Source: Methanomicrobiales archaeon
GTDB taxonomy: Archaea > Halobacteriota > Methanomicrobia > Methanomicrobiales > Methanospirillaceae
Length of the DNA stretch: 64,000 nucleotides
Direction of reading: 5' to 3'
NCBI GenBank assembly: GCA_012729535.1
Contig: JAAYCY010000064.1
Location: forward strand, 1-64,000
Under the pieces are notes generated by a model. That model saw only the letters and a program-made list of their open reading frames with translations, was not told where the DNA came from and made no database searches. The translations under genes and the position numbers were made by a program. Shown here piece after piece: positions 1-9,034 of this stretch (positions are counted from its first letter, which is position 1; each line of letters opens with the position of its first letter).

Positions 1-106
1 AGCAGGTGTGTCACACCCGTTCCCTTTCCGAACACGGAAGTTAAGACACCTCACGTGGATGACGGTACTGAGGTACGCGAGTCCTCGGGAAATCATCCTC
101 GCTGCT
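1..106 (+). rRNA. 5S ribosomal RNA, 5' end cut by window
   Basis: The stretch contains the strongly conserved 5S core: CCGTTCCC, then CCGAACACGGAAGTTAAG, and further on the GGTACTG and CGCGAG elements. The 3' strand of the terminal helix (ATCCTCGCTGC) lies at 95-105, and its 5' partner falls before base 1, so roughly the first 20 nucleotides are outside the window. A T-rich stretch follows within 80 bases and may end the transcript. A 5S gene here suggests that an rRNA operon or an isolated 5S gene lies just upstream. Confidence 0.92.
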
Positions 107-240
107 ATTGTTTAAGGAAAGACTATTCTTCTTACAACAATAATCAAGGACTACGGTTTTTCATTTAGAACGTAAGATTTTGTTTTTATTACTTCTGGAA
201 AACCTCTTATGGTATCTTGATCCAGAGGTTACTGAATAAT

Positions 241-969
241 ATGAAACATGATCTGACTATTATCCGGTCATTTTTGCTAATTGTCGTAATAACCGGAATA
301 TCCTGTTTTCCTTCGCTGGCAGCTGAAGATGAAACTGCTTATATTGACCTTACTGTTTCAGGTTCTCACATTGAAATTGGTGATGTGGTTTATTTAGAAG
401 GATATATTGTTCCATCATTGCTTATCCATCCCGGTGATCGCCTGTTATTACAGGTAACTTCACCAAAAAGCAGTCGGGCTGATGTATATTATCGCCTGAA
501 AGCGGACAAGGATGGTATTTTCAGTATGGAACTTCCTGCTGATGCTATTGGGGACTGGAGTTTTATTGTAAGATATGAAGGATACTCCAGTGAGGCAGTT
601 CCACTAACTGTTACCTCCAGGGCAAAAGTAAAAGAGGCAGAACTTGTAATTTCCGGACCCTTCTCCATTCTGCATGCAGGGGACACAGCCCGGATGAGTG
701 GATGGCTCAGGGATTTTGAAGGAAACGGTATTAATTACAGGCAGGTATGGTATTCTTTTGGTCTTCCTTCATATAGTTGCGTTTTATGTGGTGAGGATGC
801 ACGAAGAATCTGGCAGACACTGGGCCCGGTAATCACAGATGAGGCAGGGTATTTAGAATTTTCCTTTGATTGTAGTGACCCGGGTACATATGCGGTCAAA
901 GCATCTTTCCCTGGTGACGAAATCTATGCTGCCGCAGAATCAGATACACTCTATCCACGAGTTCTCTAA
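241..969 (+). CDS. secreted or surface protein with Ig-like domains
   Basis: This reads as an exported protein of 242 residues. The N-terminus has a charged start (MKHDLTIIRS), a hydrophobic core and a plausible signal-peptidase site after FPSLAA. The ATG at 241 is preferred over the in-frame TTG at 217 because it gives a normal signal peptide. The rest is beta-rich and resembles two Ig-like modules, about residues 30-125 and 130-240, each opening with a pattern of the type ISG-x-hydrophobic-x-x-GD. Four cysteines lie in the second module. Proteins of this style are common in the envelope of Methanomicrobiales, and the 289-residue protein at 13619 is similar in style. No function is recognised. 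It converges on the ABC permease gene ending at 983. Confidence 0.6.
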   Translation: MKHDLTIIRSFLLIVVITGISCFPSLAAEDETAYIDLTVSGSHIEIGDVVYLEGYIVPSLLIHPGDRLLLQVTSPKSSRADVYYRLKADKDGIFSMELPADAIGDWSFIVRYEGYSSEAVPLTVTSRAKVKEAELVISGPFSILHAGDTARMSGWLRDFEGNGINYRQVWYSFGLPSYSCVLCGEDARRIWQTLGPVITDEAGYLEFSFDCSDPGTYAVKASFPGDEIYAAAESDTLYPRVL

Positions 970-982
970 AAAAGGTATCAGG

Positions 983-1639
983 TTATCCTGGTATTGCATA
1001 TTTTTTCTCAAGTGCATTCGCACCGAAGGTTGTGATGGTGACTAAAGCAAGATAAACAATTGCCACGGCAAAAAATGTCTCATTATATGCAAAATATTTT
1101 GTTGCAATCAGTTTGCTTGCACCGGTAAGTTCTATTACGGTTATCATGTATGCCAGGGATGAATACTTAATTAGGTAAATAAACTCATTAGAAACACCTG
1201 GAATTGAACGCCGTAACGCCTGGGGTAATACAATATTCAGTATTGCCTGGTTGCGTGTCATCCCGAGAGCTTTTGCTGCAATTAATTGTCCTTCTTTGAC
1301 AGAGATCATAGAGCCTCTGATATATTCTGAATTGTATGCACTGTTACAAAAGATGAAACCCAAAACCGATGCAACAAATGGGGATAGTACTATTCCGAAT
1401 GATGGGAGACCAAAATACAGGATAAAAAGGAGCAGGAGTAATGGACAACCTCTGAAGAAAACGGCATACATTTTCATCAGCCATGAAACACCTTTTCCAC
1501 CATATACTCTGCCACAGGCAACTCCGATTCCTATGAGTAGACCAAAAGGTGCAGTAATTGCAACAAGAGCAAGTGTCATGAGCAGGCCGTTTTGGAAAGC
1601 CGGAATCATGACATCAAGGACAAATGTAACCTGATCCAT
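983..1639 (-). CDS. polar amino-acid ABC transporter permease (HisM/GlnP type)
   Basis: This is an inner-membrane permease of 218 residues, the normal length for the polar amino-acid uptake family. It shows the usual hydrophobic helices. The EAA loop, which docks the ATPase, is seen as KEGQLIAAKALGMTRNQA followed by VLPQALRRSIPG. It lies 8 bases after the ATPase gene at 1648, with the second permease at 2406 and a binding protein at 3204, all on the minus strand. Together these form a complete importer. The two permeases probably act as a heterodimer. The substrate cannot be read from the sequence; the family takes up amino acids such as glutamine, histidine, arginine or cystine. Confidence 0.88.
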   Translation of the reverse strand: MDQVTFVLDVMIPAFQNGLLMTLALVAITAPFGLLIGIGVACGRVYGGKGVSWLMKMYAVFFRGCPLLLLLFILYFGLPSFGIVLSPFVASVLGFIFCNSAYNSEYIRGSMISVKEGQLIAAKALGMTRNQAILNIVLPQALRRSIPGVSNEFIYLIKYSSLAYMITVIELTGASKLIATKYFAYNETFFAVAIVYLALVTITTFGANALEKKYAIPG

Positions 1640-1647
1640 TGTTTTGT

Positions 1648-2400
1648 TTATTGACTATATTCCCTGAATTCTCCGATAAATGCTTTACAACGCTCAAATT
1701 CCGGATTATTCAGTAATTCTGATGGTGTCCCTTCTTCTTTGATAAGGCCGTGTTCCATGAAACAAATTTTATTTGCAACAGAACATGCAAATCCCATTTC
1801 ATGAGTAACAACAAGCATAGTCATGCCCTGTTGTACCAATTTTTTCATAACTTCAAGCACTTCCCTGGTCAGTTCAGGATCAAGGGCACTGGTTGGCTCA
1901 TCGAAAAGCATTATGTCAGGATCCATGGCCAGGGCACGTGCAATGGATACCCGTTGTGCCTGTCCCCCTGATAACTCGGCAGGATAATGTTCTGCCCATT
2001 CTGCCATACCTACCTGTTTGAGTTCGAAGATAGCTTTTTCACGTGCCATGGCTGGTTTCATTTTTTTCACTTTAATCAGAGCTATCTCAACATTTCTGAC
2101 TGCAGTCAGATGATCAAAGAGAAAAAAATTCTGAAAAACCATACCGATTTTTTGTCTGAAATAATTTATTCTTGGCCCGGCATGGGTCACTTCTTCATCG
2201 TTGAGAAATATTTTTCCGCTGTCTGGTATTGTCAGCTGGTTAATGCATCGGAGCAGAGTACTCTTTCCCGTACCTGAAGGTCCAATGAAACAGACAGTTT
2301 CACCTTTTTTTACGTTTACTGAGACATTTTTCAGTACTTCATTAGTTCCGAACGATTTCTTGATATTTTCGACTCGTAAAATGTATTTTTCTTCAGTCAT
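1648..2400 (-). CDS. polar amino-acid ABC transporter ATP-binding protein (GlnQ type)
   Basis: This cytoplasmic ATPase of 250 residues energises the importer. Walker A is GPSGTGKST (about residues 39-47), the signature motif is [16 protein letters not shown] (about 143-158), and Walker B is [14 protein letters not shown] (about 163-176), with a switch histidine in VVTHEMGFA. The N-terminus [11 protein letters not shown] and the length are typical of the GlnQ/HisP group. It sits between the two permease genes with very short gaps (8 and 5 bases), so co-transcription and stoichiometric production are likely. Confidence 0.93.
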   Translation of the reverse strand: MTEEKYILRVENIKKSFGTNEVLKNVSVNVKKGETVCFIGPSGTGKSTLLRCINQLTIPDSGKIFLNDEEVTHAGPRINYFRQKIGMVFQNFFLFDHLTAVRNVEIALIKVKKMKPAMAREKAIFELKQVGMAEWAEHYPAELSGGQAQRVSIARALAMDPDIMLFDEPTSALDPELTREVLEVMKKLVQQGMTMLVVTHEMGFACSVANKICFMEHGLIKEEGTPSELLNNPEFERCKAFIGEFREYSQ

Positions 2401-2405
2401 GGGTA

Positions 2406-3077
2406 TTATGACCCTCCTGGTCCAAAACCCGGAATGGCGATTTTCTTCTCAAGCATATGAATACCGGTAGTCCCGGCATAACTGAGCAGGATGAAAATCA
2501 CTGCACAGGCAAGGTAAATTGGCATAGTGACATATGTCTGGGATACTATCTGTGATGACCTTGTCAAAAGCTCTGCAACTCCAATTGCATAGCAGACAGA
2601 TGATTCGGTAAGAATTTCAGGGTATTGATTAGACCAACCTGGAAGGGCGATTCGCATGGACTGAGGCAGTATGACAGACCTGATTGCCTGAAACCTGGAC
2701 ATACCCAGAGATCGTGCTGCAGTCATCTGACCTTCGGATATTGACTGAATTGCTCCCCGGAAAACCTGGGACTGATACGCAGCACCCCAGAGACCCAGAA
2801 CCACCGCTCCGACATAAAATGCAGGAAGGTCCAGGCCCATAGCTGGGAATATGCCAAAATAAAACAAGAAAAGAAGTACCAAAACAGGAAGACCCCTGAA
2901 AAACCAGACATATATTGATATTACTGTTTTGACCGGCAGAGAACCGTATACCTGTCCAAGAGCCAGGGGAAGACCAAGACCAACTCCGATAATAAGGGCT
3001 GCAGCAACAAGTCCCAGAGTTAGGCTAATGCCACTTAACAGATATGGAAACCAGTCGATTAGAATCTCTAACGCCAT
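2406..3077 (-). CDS. polar amino-acid ABC transporter permease
   Basis: This second permease of the cassette has 223 residues with multiple transmembrane segments. It carries the ATPase-docking EAA loop ([18 protein letters not shown] then [16 protein letters not shown]). It shares the design of the permease at 983, consistent with a heterodimeric channel. It is the first of the three channel genes and starts 127 bases after the end of the binding-protein gene at 3204. That gap could carry an attenuating or processing signal, so that binding protein is made in excess, but no clear hairpin was identified there. Confidence 0.88.
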   Translation of the reverse strand: MALEILIDWFPYLLSGISLTLGLVAAALIIGVGLGLPLALGQVYGSLPVKTVISIYVWFFRGLPVLVLLFLFYFGIFPAMGLDLPAFYVGAVVLGLWGAAYQSQVFRGAIQSISEGQMTAARSLGMSRFQAIRSVILPQSMRIALPGWSNQYPEILTESSVCYAIGVAELLTRSSQIVSQTYVTMPIYLACAVIFILLSYAGTTGIHMLEKKIAIPGFGPGGS

Positions 3078-3203
3078 AATGAGTAAAACTCCGGCTCTGT
3101 CATCATGCTTTTCTGGAATGTATCAATAGAGATTCAGAATTCATGATGCATGGCATGGGTTGTGTTGTATTCAATAATAGGTGGTAAGAAAAGATGAATT
3201 GAT

Positions 3204-4028
3204 TTATTCCATCTCATATTTCTGCTTAAGTTCATCCCATTCCGGAGATGCCATAAGCAGAGCAATTCCCTCATTTATAGTTTCAAGCAGTTCAGGATCT
3301 GTTTTCCTGATTGCAACACCGTACTCTTCACCGGTATCAATTTCACCAATGATACTTAGTGGTTTTCCTTCAATTGCATCAAGCATTGGTGGTCTGTCAT
3401 AGATGGCAAAATCTATTCTCTTGTTCTGAAGATCTGTGGCAACGAGTGGGAAATTATCATAGGTAATGAGCATATCAGGACTGATAATACTGCCATTTAC
3501 GAGGTTTTCTTCAACCCAGAATGCACCGGTTGTACCGCGCTGTGCACCTACTTTTCCTTTTCCTGCATTGAAGTCATCCATGGTAAGGCCGGTATCATCA
3601 TGGGTGGCAACAGACTGGTTTACTATCCAGTACGGGTTGCTGAAATCAACAACTTCCTTACGTTCATCTGTTATGGTCATACCAGAATAGACCATGTCAA
3701 TTTTTCCTGCCTGGAGTGCCGGAATAATTCCGTCCCAAGCCATGGCCTGGATTTTCACGTTAAAGCCCATTTTGTCTGCGACCCACTTGACTGATTCAAC
3801 GTCAAATCCTTCAGCTTCCCCGTTTTTATTGATGAAACTGTAAGGTGGATACTCTCCATCAATACCTACAATATATGTTGGTTTATCATCAGATGCAGAT
3901 ATTTCGGATGTTTCTGGTGTAGCTACCGCACCTGAAGTATCTGCAGGTTTTTCAGTACATCCGCACAGGCATATTCCAAAAGTTAAGAAAATTGCCAGAA
4001 ATAATAATCCTATTTTCCGTTCCATCAT
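3204..4028 (-). CDS. amino-acid ABC transporter substrate-binding lipoprotein
   Basis: This is the extracytoplasmic solute-binding protein of the importer (SBP family 3). The N-terminus has a lipoprotein signal ending in a lipobox-like ICLCGC, so the protein is probably anchored at the membrane outer face by its cysteine. A Thr/Ser/Pro-rich linker follows, then the bilobed domain with the family motif GFDVESVKWVAD and the stretch AWDGIIPALQAGKIDMVYSG. The ATG at 4028 is preferred over the in-frame TTG at 4031. It leads the minus-strand operon and shares a 134-base divergent control region with a close paralogue at 4163. Confidence 0.9.
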   Translation of the reverse strand: MMERKIGLLFLAIFLTFGICLCGCTEKPADTSGAVATPETSEISASDDKPTYIVGIDGEYPPYSFINKNGEAEGFDVESVKWVADKMGFNVKIQAMAWDGIIPALQAGKIDMVYSGMTITDERKEVVDFSNPYWIVNQSVATHDDTGLTMDDFNAGKGKVGAQRGTTGAFWVEENLVNGSIISPDMLITYDNFPLVATDLQNKRIDFAIYDRPPMLDAIEGKPLSIIGEIDTGEEYGVAIRKTDPELLETINEGIALLMASPEWDELKQKYEME

Positions 4029-4082
4029 CAATCGTATTCATCAGAACCAATTTATCGGTTTTGATTTTCACTGCCAGATAAT

Positions 4083-4092
4083 TTTATAAATA
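4083..4092 (+). promoter_or_regulatory. putative TATA box for the divergent binding-protein gene
   Basis: TTTATAAATA is a good match to an archaeal TATA box and lies 71 bases before the ATG at 4163, allowing a leader of roughly 45 bases. It sits in the 134-base space between the two divergent binding-protein genes, so a regulator binding here could control both. Confidence 0.45.
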
Positions 4093-4162
4093 ACTTTGGA
4101 TATTCCATTGTACTCACCGTAACAATTCCTAATGCATATGAACATTCCTGACTAACCCATGA

Positions 4163-4993
4163 ATGATGAACAAAAATGGATTAGCAATGGCAATGGTGTT
4201 AGGTCTGGCAATCCTGATTTTATTCTGTGGTTGCACGACTACAGAAAGCCCTGCTCCTGCGCAGGAAACTGTGGGTTCTGAAGTACAATCAACAGCAGCA
4301 CCTGAAGTTGCGGGTGAGAAATTAAAAGTCGGTATCGATGCAGCATATCAGCCTTTTTCCCTTATTGGACCTGATGGTAAAGCAGATGGATTTGATGTTG
4401 AATCTATGAAATGGATAGCAAAAGATCAGGGTTTTGAAGTAGAATTTCTGCCCATAGCCTGGGATGGAATTATTCCGGCACTTCAGGCTGGAAAGATTGA
4501 TCTTGTCTATGCTGGTATGACAATTACTGAAGAAAGAAAACAAAAGGTTAACTTTTCAAAGCCATACTGGACAGTAAATCAGATGGTGGTTGTAAAGGAA
4601 GACTCTCCCATAACACTTGATGATGTAAAGAATGGTAGTGTAGTCATGGGAACTCAGCGTGGATGTACTGCAGCAATCTGGATTGATGAAAATCTGGTTA
4701 ACACGAGTCTGATGTCTTCAGACAGGCTGAAATTGTACGATAACACGCCGTTGGCAGTTGATGACCTTATTGCCGGAAGGATTGAAGCAGTAATGTATGA
4801 CAGCACGGTGATGAATGACATTATTGCAGGAAAACCTGTTGAGAAAATCGGGTTTATTGAGACAAATGAACTGTTTGGCATTGCAGTCAGGAAAGATGAT
4901 ACTGCTCTCCTTGAAAAGCTTAATACCGGACTTGAGAACTTAATGAATTCTCCTGAATGGGCTGCCCTTATCTCCAAGTATAACCTGGAGTAA
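4163..4993 (+). CDS. second amino-acid ABC substrate-binding lipoprotein (paralogue)
   Basis: This 276-residue lipoprotein has a lipobox-like ILFCGC and the same SBP family 3 fold as its neighbour at 3204. Shared blocks include GFDVES, AWDGIIPALQAGKID, GMTIT-x-ERK, PYW-x-VNQ, TQRG/AQRG, ENLVN and SPEW. It has no channel genes of its own nearby, so it most likely feeds the same permease-ATPase complex and widens its substrate range or affinity. The two copies have diverged substantially outside the motifs, so the duplication is not recent. The gene starts with tandem ATG codons, and a TATA-like box lies at 4083. Confidence 0.9.
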   Translation: MMNKNGLAMAMVLGLAILILFCGCTTTESPAPAQETVGSEVQSTAAPEVAGEKLKVGIDAAYQPFSLIGPDGKADGFDVESMKWIAKDQGFEVEFLPIAWDGIIPALQAGKIDLVYAGMTITEERKQKVNFSKPYWTVNQMVVVKEDSPITLDDVKNGSVVMGTQRGCTAAIWIDENLVNTSLMSSDRLKLYDNTPLAVDDLIAGRIEAVMYDSTVMNDIIAGKPVEKIGFIETNELFGIAVRKDDTALLEKLNTGLENLMNSPEWAALISKYNLE

Positions 4994-5066
4994 CCCCTTT
5001 TTTCGAATGAGATAAAACGATTTGTGATGAATCTTTCAGGGATATCCTATTTGAATCAGACATACC

Positions 5067-6152
5067 ATGAAGATTGATCGCCGTTTTATAATGCCTCTCA
5101 TCTTTGCAACGTTATCTGCCCTTTTTTTTGGAAGTTGTGCACCTGTTACCAAATATTTCATCACCGGAACTGATCCCCTGACTCTGGCTTCATTATTTTA
5201 CCTGGGGAGCGGTCTTGGAATGTTGTGTATCATACTTTTCCGTCCGGTTGTACGAAGAAACAGAGGATCACTAGATTCGTCAGTATCTTTCCATGATATA
5301 CCGTATCTGGTTGGAATGGCTCTCTTTGGTGGTATTCTCGCTCCTGTTACTCTCATGTATGCAATGAAAGAAACTCCGGCAGCAACAGGTTCCCTGCTTT
5401 TGAATTTTGAACCGGTAGCAACTGGAATTCTTGCAGCCTTTCTTTTCAGGGAAGCAGTTGGAAAACGGATATGGACTTCGATGGTACTGGTGACAATCTC
5501 CTGTCTTATCCTGTCTTATGATCCAGAAGGGATTTTTGGTTTTTCTTTCCATGCCCTGGGTGTTCTTCTGGCCTGTATATTCTGGGGATTTGATAATAAC
5601 ATCAGTCGTGGGGTTTCTGGGAAAGATCCCTTCATGTGTATTATGATAAAAGGAATCCTTGCCGGTATTTGTACGGGAATAATTGCCCTGATGATGGGAG
5701 AGACAATACCTTCAATATCAGAAATTCCCATTTATCTGTTGATAGGATTTTTCACTTTTGGTGGACTCGCGAGTGTCTTCTTTTTAATGGCACTACGTTC
5801 ACTCGGAGCTGCAAGAACTGCTCTTTTCCTTGCCCTTTCTCCATTTTTTGGAGTATTTTTTTCAGTTCTTCTCTTTCATGAACCATTCCAGCAGACATTC
5901 CCCATAGCTTTTTGCCTTATGTCAGCTGGGGTGTACCTGCTTGTAACTGAAAAACATTCACATGAACATACCCATCAGCCTCTTGTGCATGAACATCGTC
6001 ATTCTCATGATGATCTTCATCATTCACATAAACATCACTCATTTCTTCCTTCGTTACTACCTGGAGAAGAGCACAGCCATCTTCATGCACATGAAATAAT
6101 TATTCATGATCATCCTCACAAGCCTGACCTTCATCATCAGCATGAGCATTGA
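5067..6152 (+). CDS. EamA/DMT-family transporter with His-rich C-terminal tail
   Basis: This membrane protein of 361 residues belongs to the drug/metabolite transporter superfamily. About ten hydrophobic helices form two EamA repeats (roughly residues 8-140 and 160-290). Motifs include a short FFGSCAPVTKYF near the start and MKETPAATGSLLLNFEPVATGILAAFLF-like text in the first repeat, which is typical of the family. After the last helix (about residue 295) comes a 60-70 residue tail extremely rich in histidine, with repeats such as HEHTH, HEHRHSH and HSHKHH. Such tails usually bind Ni, Zn or Co. Family members export amino acids and other metabolites; here a metal-sensing or metal-storage role for the tail is an inference. 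The next gene starts 43 bases on. Confidence 0.85.
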   Translation: MKIDRRFIMPLIFATLSALFFGSCAPVTKYFITGTDPLTLASLFYLGSGLGMLCIILFRPVVRRNRGSLDSSVSFHDIPYLVGMALFGGILAPVTLMYAMKETPAATGSLLLNFEPVATGILAAFLFREAVGKRIWTSMVLVTISCLILSYDPEGIFGFSFHALGVLLACIFWGFDNNISRGVSGKDPFMCIMIKGILAGICTGIIALMMGETIPSISEIPIYLLIGFFTFGGLASVFFLMALRSLGAARTALFLALSPFFGVFFSVLLFHEPFQQTFPIAFCLMSAGVYLLVTEKHSHEHTHQPLVHEHRHSHDDLHHSHKHHSFLPSLLPGEEHSHLHAHEIIIHDHPHKPDLHHQHEH

Positions 6153-6195
6153 TGAACACCTCATATGGTGAGAAGACTAACCTAGATACAAATTG

Positions 6196-8109
6196 ATGGT
6201 TCAGATGGACAGCACCCATTGTCGTATTGCACTTATCCAGACAAGTGCAGAATCAGATATCAGCAGGAATATTTCACGAGCTGAACGGATGATATGTCAG
6301 GCAGCCGGTAAAGGAGCCCGGATAATTTGTCTTCCGGAATTATTTTCAACCCGTTATTTTCCACAACATATAGGTCTTGACATGACCTTGAACTCTGAAC
6401 CTGCTGACGGGCCATTTATCAGCCGGTTCAGCACAATTGCACAGAATGAAGGTATTGTTCTTATTATTCCCTTTTGTGAAAAAGGAACTGATTCACATAT
6501 TTATAACGCTGCAATGGTCATCGATGCAGATGGCACCTCCTTTTCTCCCTATCATAAAGTCCATCTGCCCCAGGATCCCTGCTTTTATGAAAAAAGCTAT
6601 TTCACTCCTGGCAATGAGTATCAGGTATATAAAACAAAGTATGGGACAATTTCTGTCCTGATTTGTTATGACCAGTGGTTTCCTGAAGCAGCAAGAACAG
6701 TTGCCCTGATGGGAGCAGAACTGATCTTTTATCCGACAGCGATTGGACATATCCGGGGTGAAATACCCGGAGAAGGGAACTGGAAAGAAGCATGGCAGCT
6801 TATCCAGAGATCACATGCTATCGCCAACAGTGTTCCGGTGGCAGCGGTTAACCGGTGTGGCATCGAGGATGAAATTGATTTTTTTGGGGGGTCATTCGTC
6901 TGTGATGCCTTTGGAACCATGATTTCTCATGCTGATGACACCAGGCAGATTGTTTATGCAGATCTTGATCTCAGTGCTGGTCTCTCTATTCGTGAGGGCT
7001 GGGGGTTTTTTAGGAATAGAAGAACCGATACATATCAATCATTAGTATCTGTTCCTGAAAAATCCCGCTGCCTACTTACCCCTATTAATCAAGGATATCA
7101 TATGCCTGCAGAATGGGAAATGCATGAGGCGGTATGGCTGGCATGGCCACACAATAATCTTACTTTTCCACATCTTCAGCAGGTTAGAGATACGTTTCTG
7201 GATATTATCGCTGCACTTTTAGTGTCAGAACATGTTCATCTTCTGGTCACAGATTCAAAAACTGAATCCTGTATCATACAGGATCTTGTTTCCCGTGGTA
7301 TTGATACATCCAGTATCACTTTTCATATTGCTCCATACTCCGATGTCTGGATCCGTGACTATGGTCCAGTTTTTGTGGTAAACAGAGCAATCAGACAGAT
7401 TTCAGCAGTCTGCTGGAATTTTAATGCCTGGGGAAATAAATATGATGATCTGTTGTCTGATGGAAATATATCCGGTTATATATCATCAAAGAGCGGGATA
7501 TTTTCGTTTGTTCCTGGAATTGTCCTGGAAGGAGGATCCATTGATGTGAATGGAAGGGGCTCTGTTTTGACAACAAAACAGTGTCTGCTAAATTCAAATA
7601 GAAATCCCCAGTTAACACAGGATGAGATTGAAGGGTATCTCCTTTCATATCTTAGTGCCAGTAATATAATCTGGCTCGAAGAAGGTATCACTGGTGATGA
7701 TACTGACGGGCATATCGATGATATTGCACGGTTTGTCGGGCCATCCACTATCGTATGTGCTCTGGAGGATGACCCCACTGATGATAACTACAAATCCCTG
7801 CAGGAAAATTTCAAAATTTTATCCTCAGCAAAAGACCAGGATAATAAACCATTTACTGTTATCCCCGTCCCGATGCCAGGGAAAATATCTGATGATGAAT
7901 ACCGGTATCCTGCTTCATACCTGAATTTTTATATCAGCAATACTGTTGTATTAGTCCCAATTTTTAATGATCCTCATGACGATGAGGCTCTTGAAGTATT
8001 AAAGGGACTTTTCCCTGATCGGTCCGTTATTGGAATAGATTCACGATTTCTGATAGAAGGATTTGGCGCAATACATTGTGCCACACAACAACAACCACGT
8101 TTTTTTTAG
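6196..8109 (+). CDS. fused N-carbamoylputrescine amidohydrolase / agmatine deiminase
   Basis: A single 637-residue chain carries two consecutive enzymes of the agmatine-to-putrescine route. Residues 8-285 are a nitrilase-fold amidohydrolase (AguB type) with the Glu-Lys-Cys triad at E48 (CLPELF), K121 (YHKVHLP) and C157 (LICYDQWFPE). Residues 302-637 are agmatine deiminase (AguA, peptidyl-arginine deiminase fold), with MPAEWEMHEAVWLAWP at its start, the WIRDYGP motif, H506 in DTDGHIDD and the catalytic C628 in GAIHCATQQQP. AguA makes N-carbamoylputrescine from agmatine, and AguB cleaves it to putrescine, CO2 and ammonia. The two are normally separate proteins. The ATG at 6196 is chosen over the TTG just before it. 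There is no stop or frameshift at the junction, so this is a real fusion. Confidence 0.93.
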   Translation: MVQMDSTHCRIALIQTSAESDISRNISRAERMICQAAGKGARIICLPELFSTRYFPQHIGLDMTLNSEPADGPFISRFSTIAQNEGIVLIIPFCEKGTDSHIYNAAMVIDADGTSFSPYHKVHLPQDPCFYEKSYFTPGNEYQVYKTKYGTISVLICYDQWFPEAARTVALMGAELIFYPTAIGHIRGEIPGEGNWKEAWQLIQRSHAIANSVPVAAVNRCGIEDEIDFFGGSFVCDAFGTMISHADDTRQIVYADLDLSAGLSIREGWGFFRNRRTDTYQSLVSVPEKSRCLLTPINQGYHMPAEWEMHEAVWLAWPHNNLTFPHLQQVRDTFLDIIAALLVSEHVHLLVTDSKTESCIIQDLVSRGIDTSSITFHIAPYSDVWIRDYGPVFVVNRAIRQISAVCWNFNAWGNKYDDLLSDGNISGYISSKSGIFSFVPGIVLEGGSIDVNGRGSVLTTKQCLLNSNRNPQLTQDEIEGYLLSYLSASNIIWLEEGITGDDTDGHIDDIARFVGPSTIVCALEDDPTDDNYKSLQENFKILSSAKDQDNKPFTVIPVPMPGKISDDEYRYPASYLNFYISNTVVLVPIFNDPHDDEALEVLKGLFPDRSVIGIDSRFLIEGFGAIHCATQQQPRFF

Positions 8110-8165
8110 CTCATATTGATACAAAGATTCATAGAGTAGTTTTCCTTAAGATATATTTGATCATA

Positions 8166-8471
8166 ATGTCGTTTATTGGTGAATTTCTGGATTTTTTGAA
8201 AGAGTATAAGGTTGTGGCTCTGGCAGTAGCGTTCATTATCGGTGTTGCTGCAACAGCTCTGGTAAAATCATTTGTTGATAATATCATCATGCCATGGGTG
8301 AATGTAATTACTCCTACAGGAGACTGGAAGGAAGCGATCATTGCATTAGGGCCCGTGGAACTTGGAATTGGTCCTTTTGCAGCTGAATGTATTAATTTTG
8401 TTATCATAGCCCTGGTTGTATTCCTCATTGCTAAAAAAGTTATGAAAGAAGAAAAGGTAGAAAAGAAGTAA
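8166..8471 (+). CDS. mscL: MscL-family large-conductance mechanosensitive channel
   Basis: This 101-residue protein has the MscL N-terminus: a short amphipathic helix, then the pore helix AVAFIIGVAATALVKSFVDN followed by IIMPWV. A second hydrophobic helix is near the C-terminus (FVIIALVVFLIAKKVM), with a charged tail after it. The channel opens under membrane tension and releases solutes on osmotic downshock. It is shorter than the common bacterial form (about 136 residues), mainly in the periplasmic loop and C-terminal bundle. Longer in-frame reading back to 8076 would overlap the upstream enzyme and is not needed. The next gene starts 2 bases after the stop. Confidence 0.88.
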   Translation: MSFIGEFLDFLKEYKVVALAVAFIIGVAATALVKSFVDNIIMPWVNVITPTGDWKEAIIALGPVELGIGPFAAECINFVIIALVVFLIAKKVMKEEKVEKK

Positions 8472-8473
8472 GG

Positions 8474-8995
8474 ATGGGAAGTTCTGATTACGTCCCTGAT
8501 ATCTGGTATATGATAGCCGGGAGGATAGCACCACCCTTTTGTTGTACTAATCCTCCCATTCCATATCGCGTATTCCAGATGGCTTTACATGAAGTGTCCA
8601 GGCAGGAGGGTGACATTGATCGTGCTGTTTCACTGCTTCAGGATATACTCAAAAATGTGCCGCCAGACTGGATGGTTTTTGAACAGGCAGGCCAGCTCTT
8701 AAATGTCATCGGATGGCGACTACAATTTCATAATGAGTGGTTTTCACCGAAAAAAAAGGTACATTCATTTAAACCTGGAATCTGTGGGACGCATGTTGCA
8801 CATGCATATGCACTCATGCAGGCTGCCCATGATGCTGAAGCACTTACGCTGGCGCATCGAATTATCAGGGAAGGTGAAGCAAATTCAGATGATCTGCGAA
8901 TGGCACGTCTCATCCGTGCAGCTATCCTCATCTGTCAGGGGAATATTGAAGAAGGTGAAAGCGAACTTAACCTGATATGCCCACCAGGCATATGA
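8474..8995 (+). CDS. uncharacterised helical (TPR-like) protein
   Basis: This 173-residue soluble protein was not recognised. Its pattern suggests paired amphipathic helices, as in tetratricopeptide repeats: one pair around residues 35-70 (HEVSRQEGDIDRAVSLLQDI) and more around 110-165 (ALMQAAHDAEALTLAHRI, then MARLIRAAILICQGNIEEGE). Both segments show the small-residue spacing typical of TPR helices. It begins 2 bases after the mscL stop, preceded by AAGGA as a ribosome binding site, so the two are probably co-expressed. No catalytic motif is visible. Confidence 0.65.
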   Translation: MGSSDYVPDIWYMIAGRIAPPFCCTNPPIPYRVFQMALHEVSRQEGDIDRAVSLLQDILKNVPPDWMVFEQAGQLLNVIGWRLQFHNEWFSPKKKVHSFKPGICGTHVAHAYALMQAAHDAEALTLAHRIIREGEANSDDLRMARLIRAAILICQGNIEEGESELNLICPPGI

Positions 8996-9034
8996 TCAGG
9001 ACATATTTTTTATTATACCCCTCAAGTTGAATAG

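Noticed and set aside
8076-8165. N-terminal extension of the MscL-like protein
   Set aside because: It overlaps the upstream deiminase, and the extra segment is unlike MscL. The family start is at 8166.
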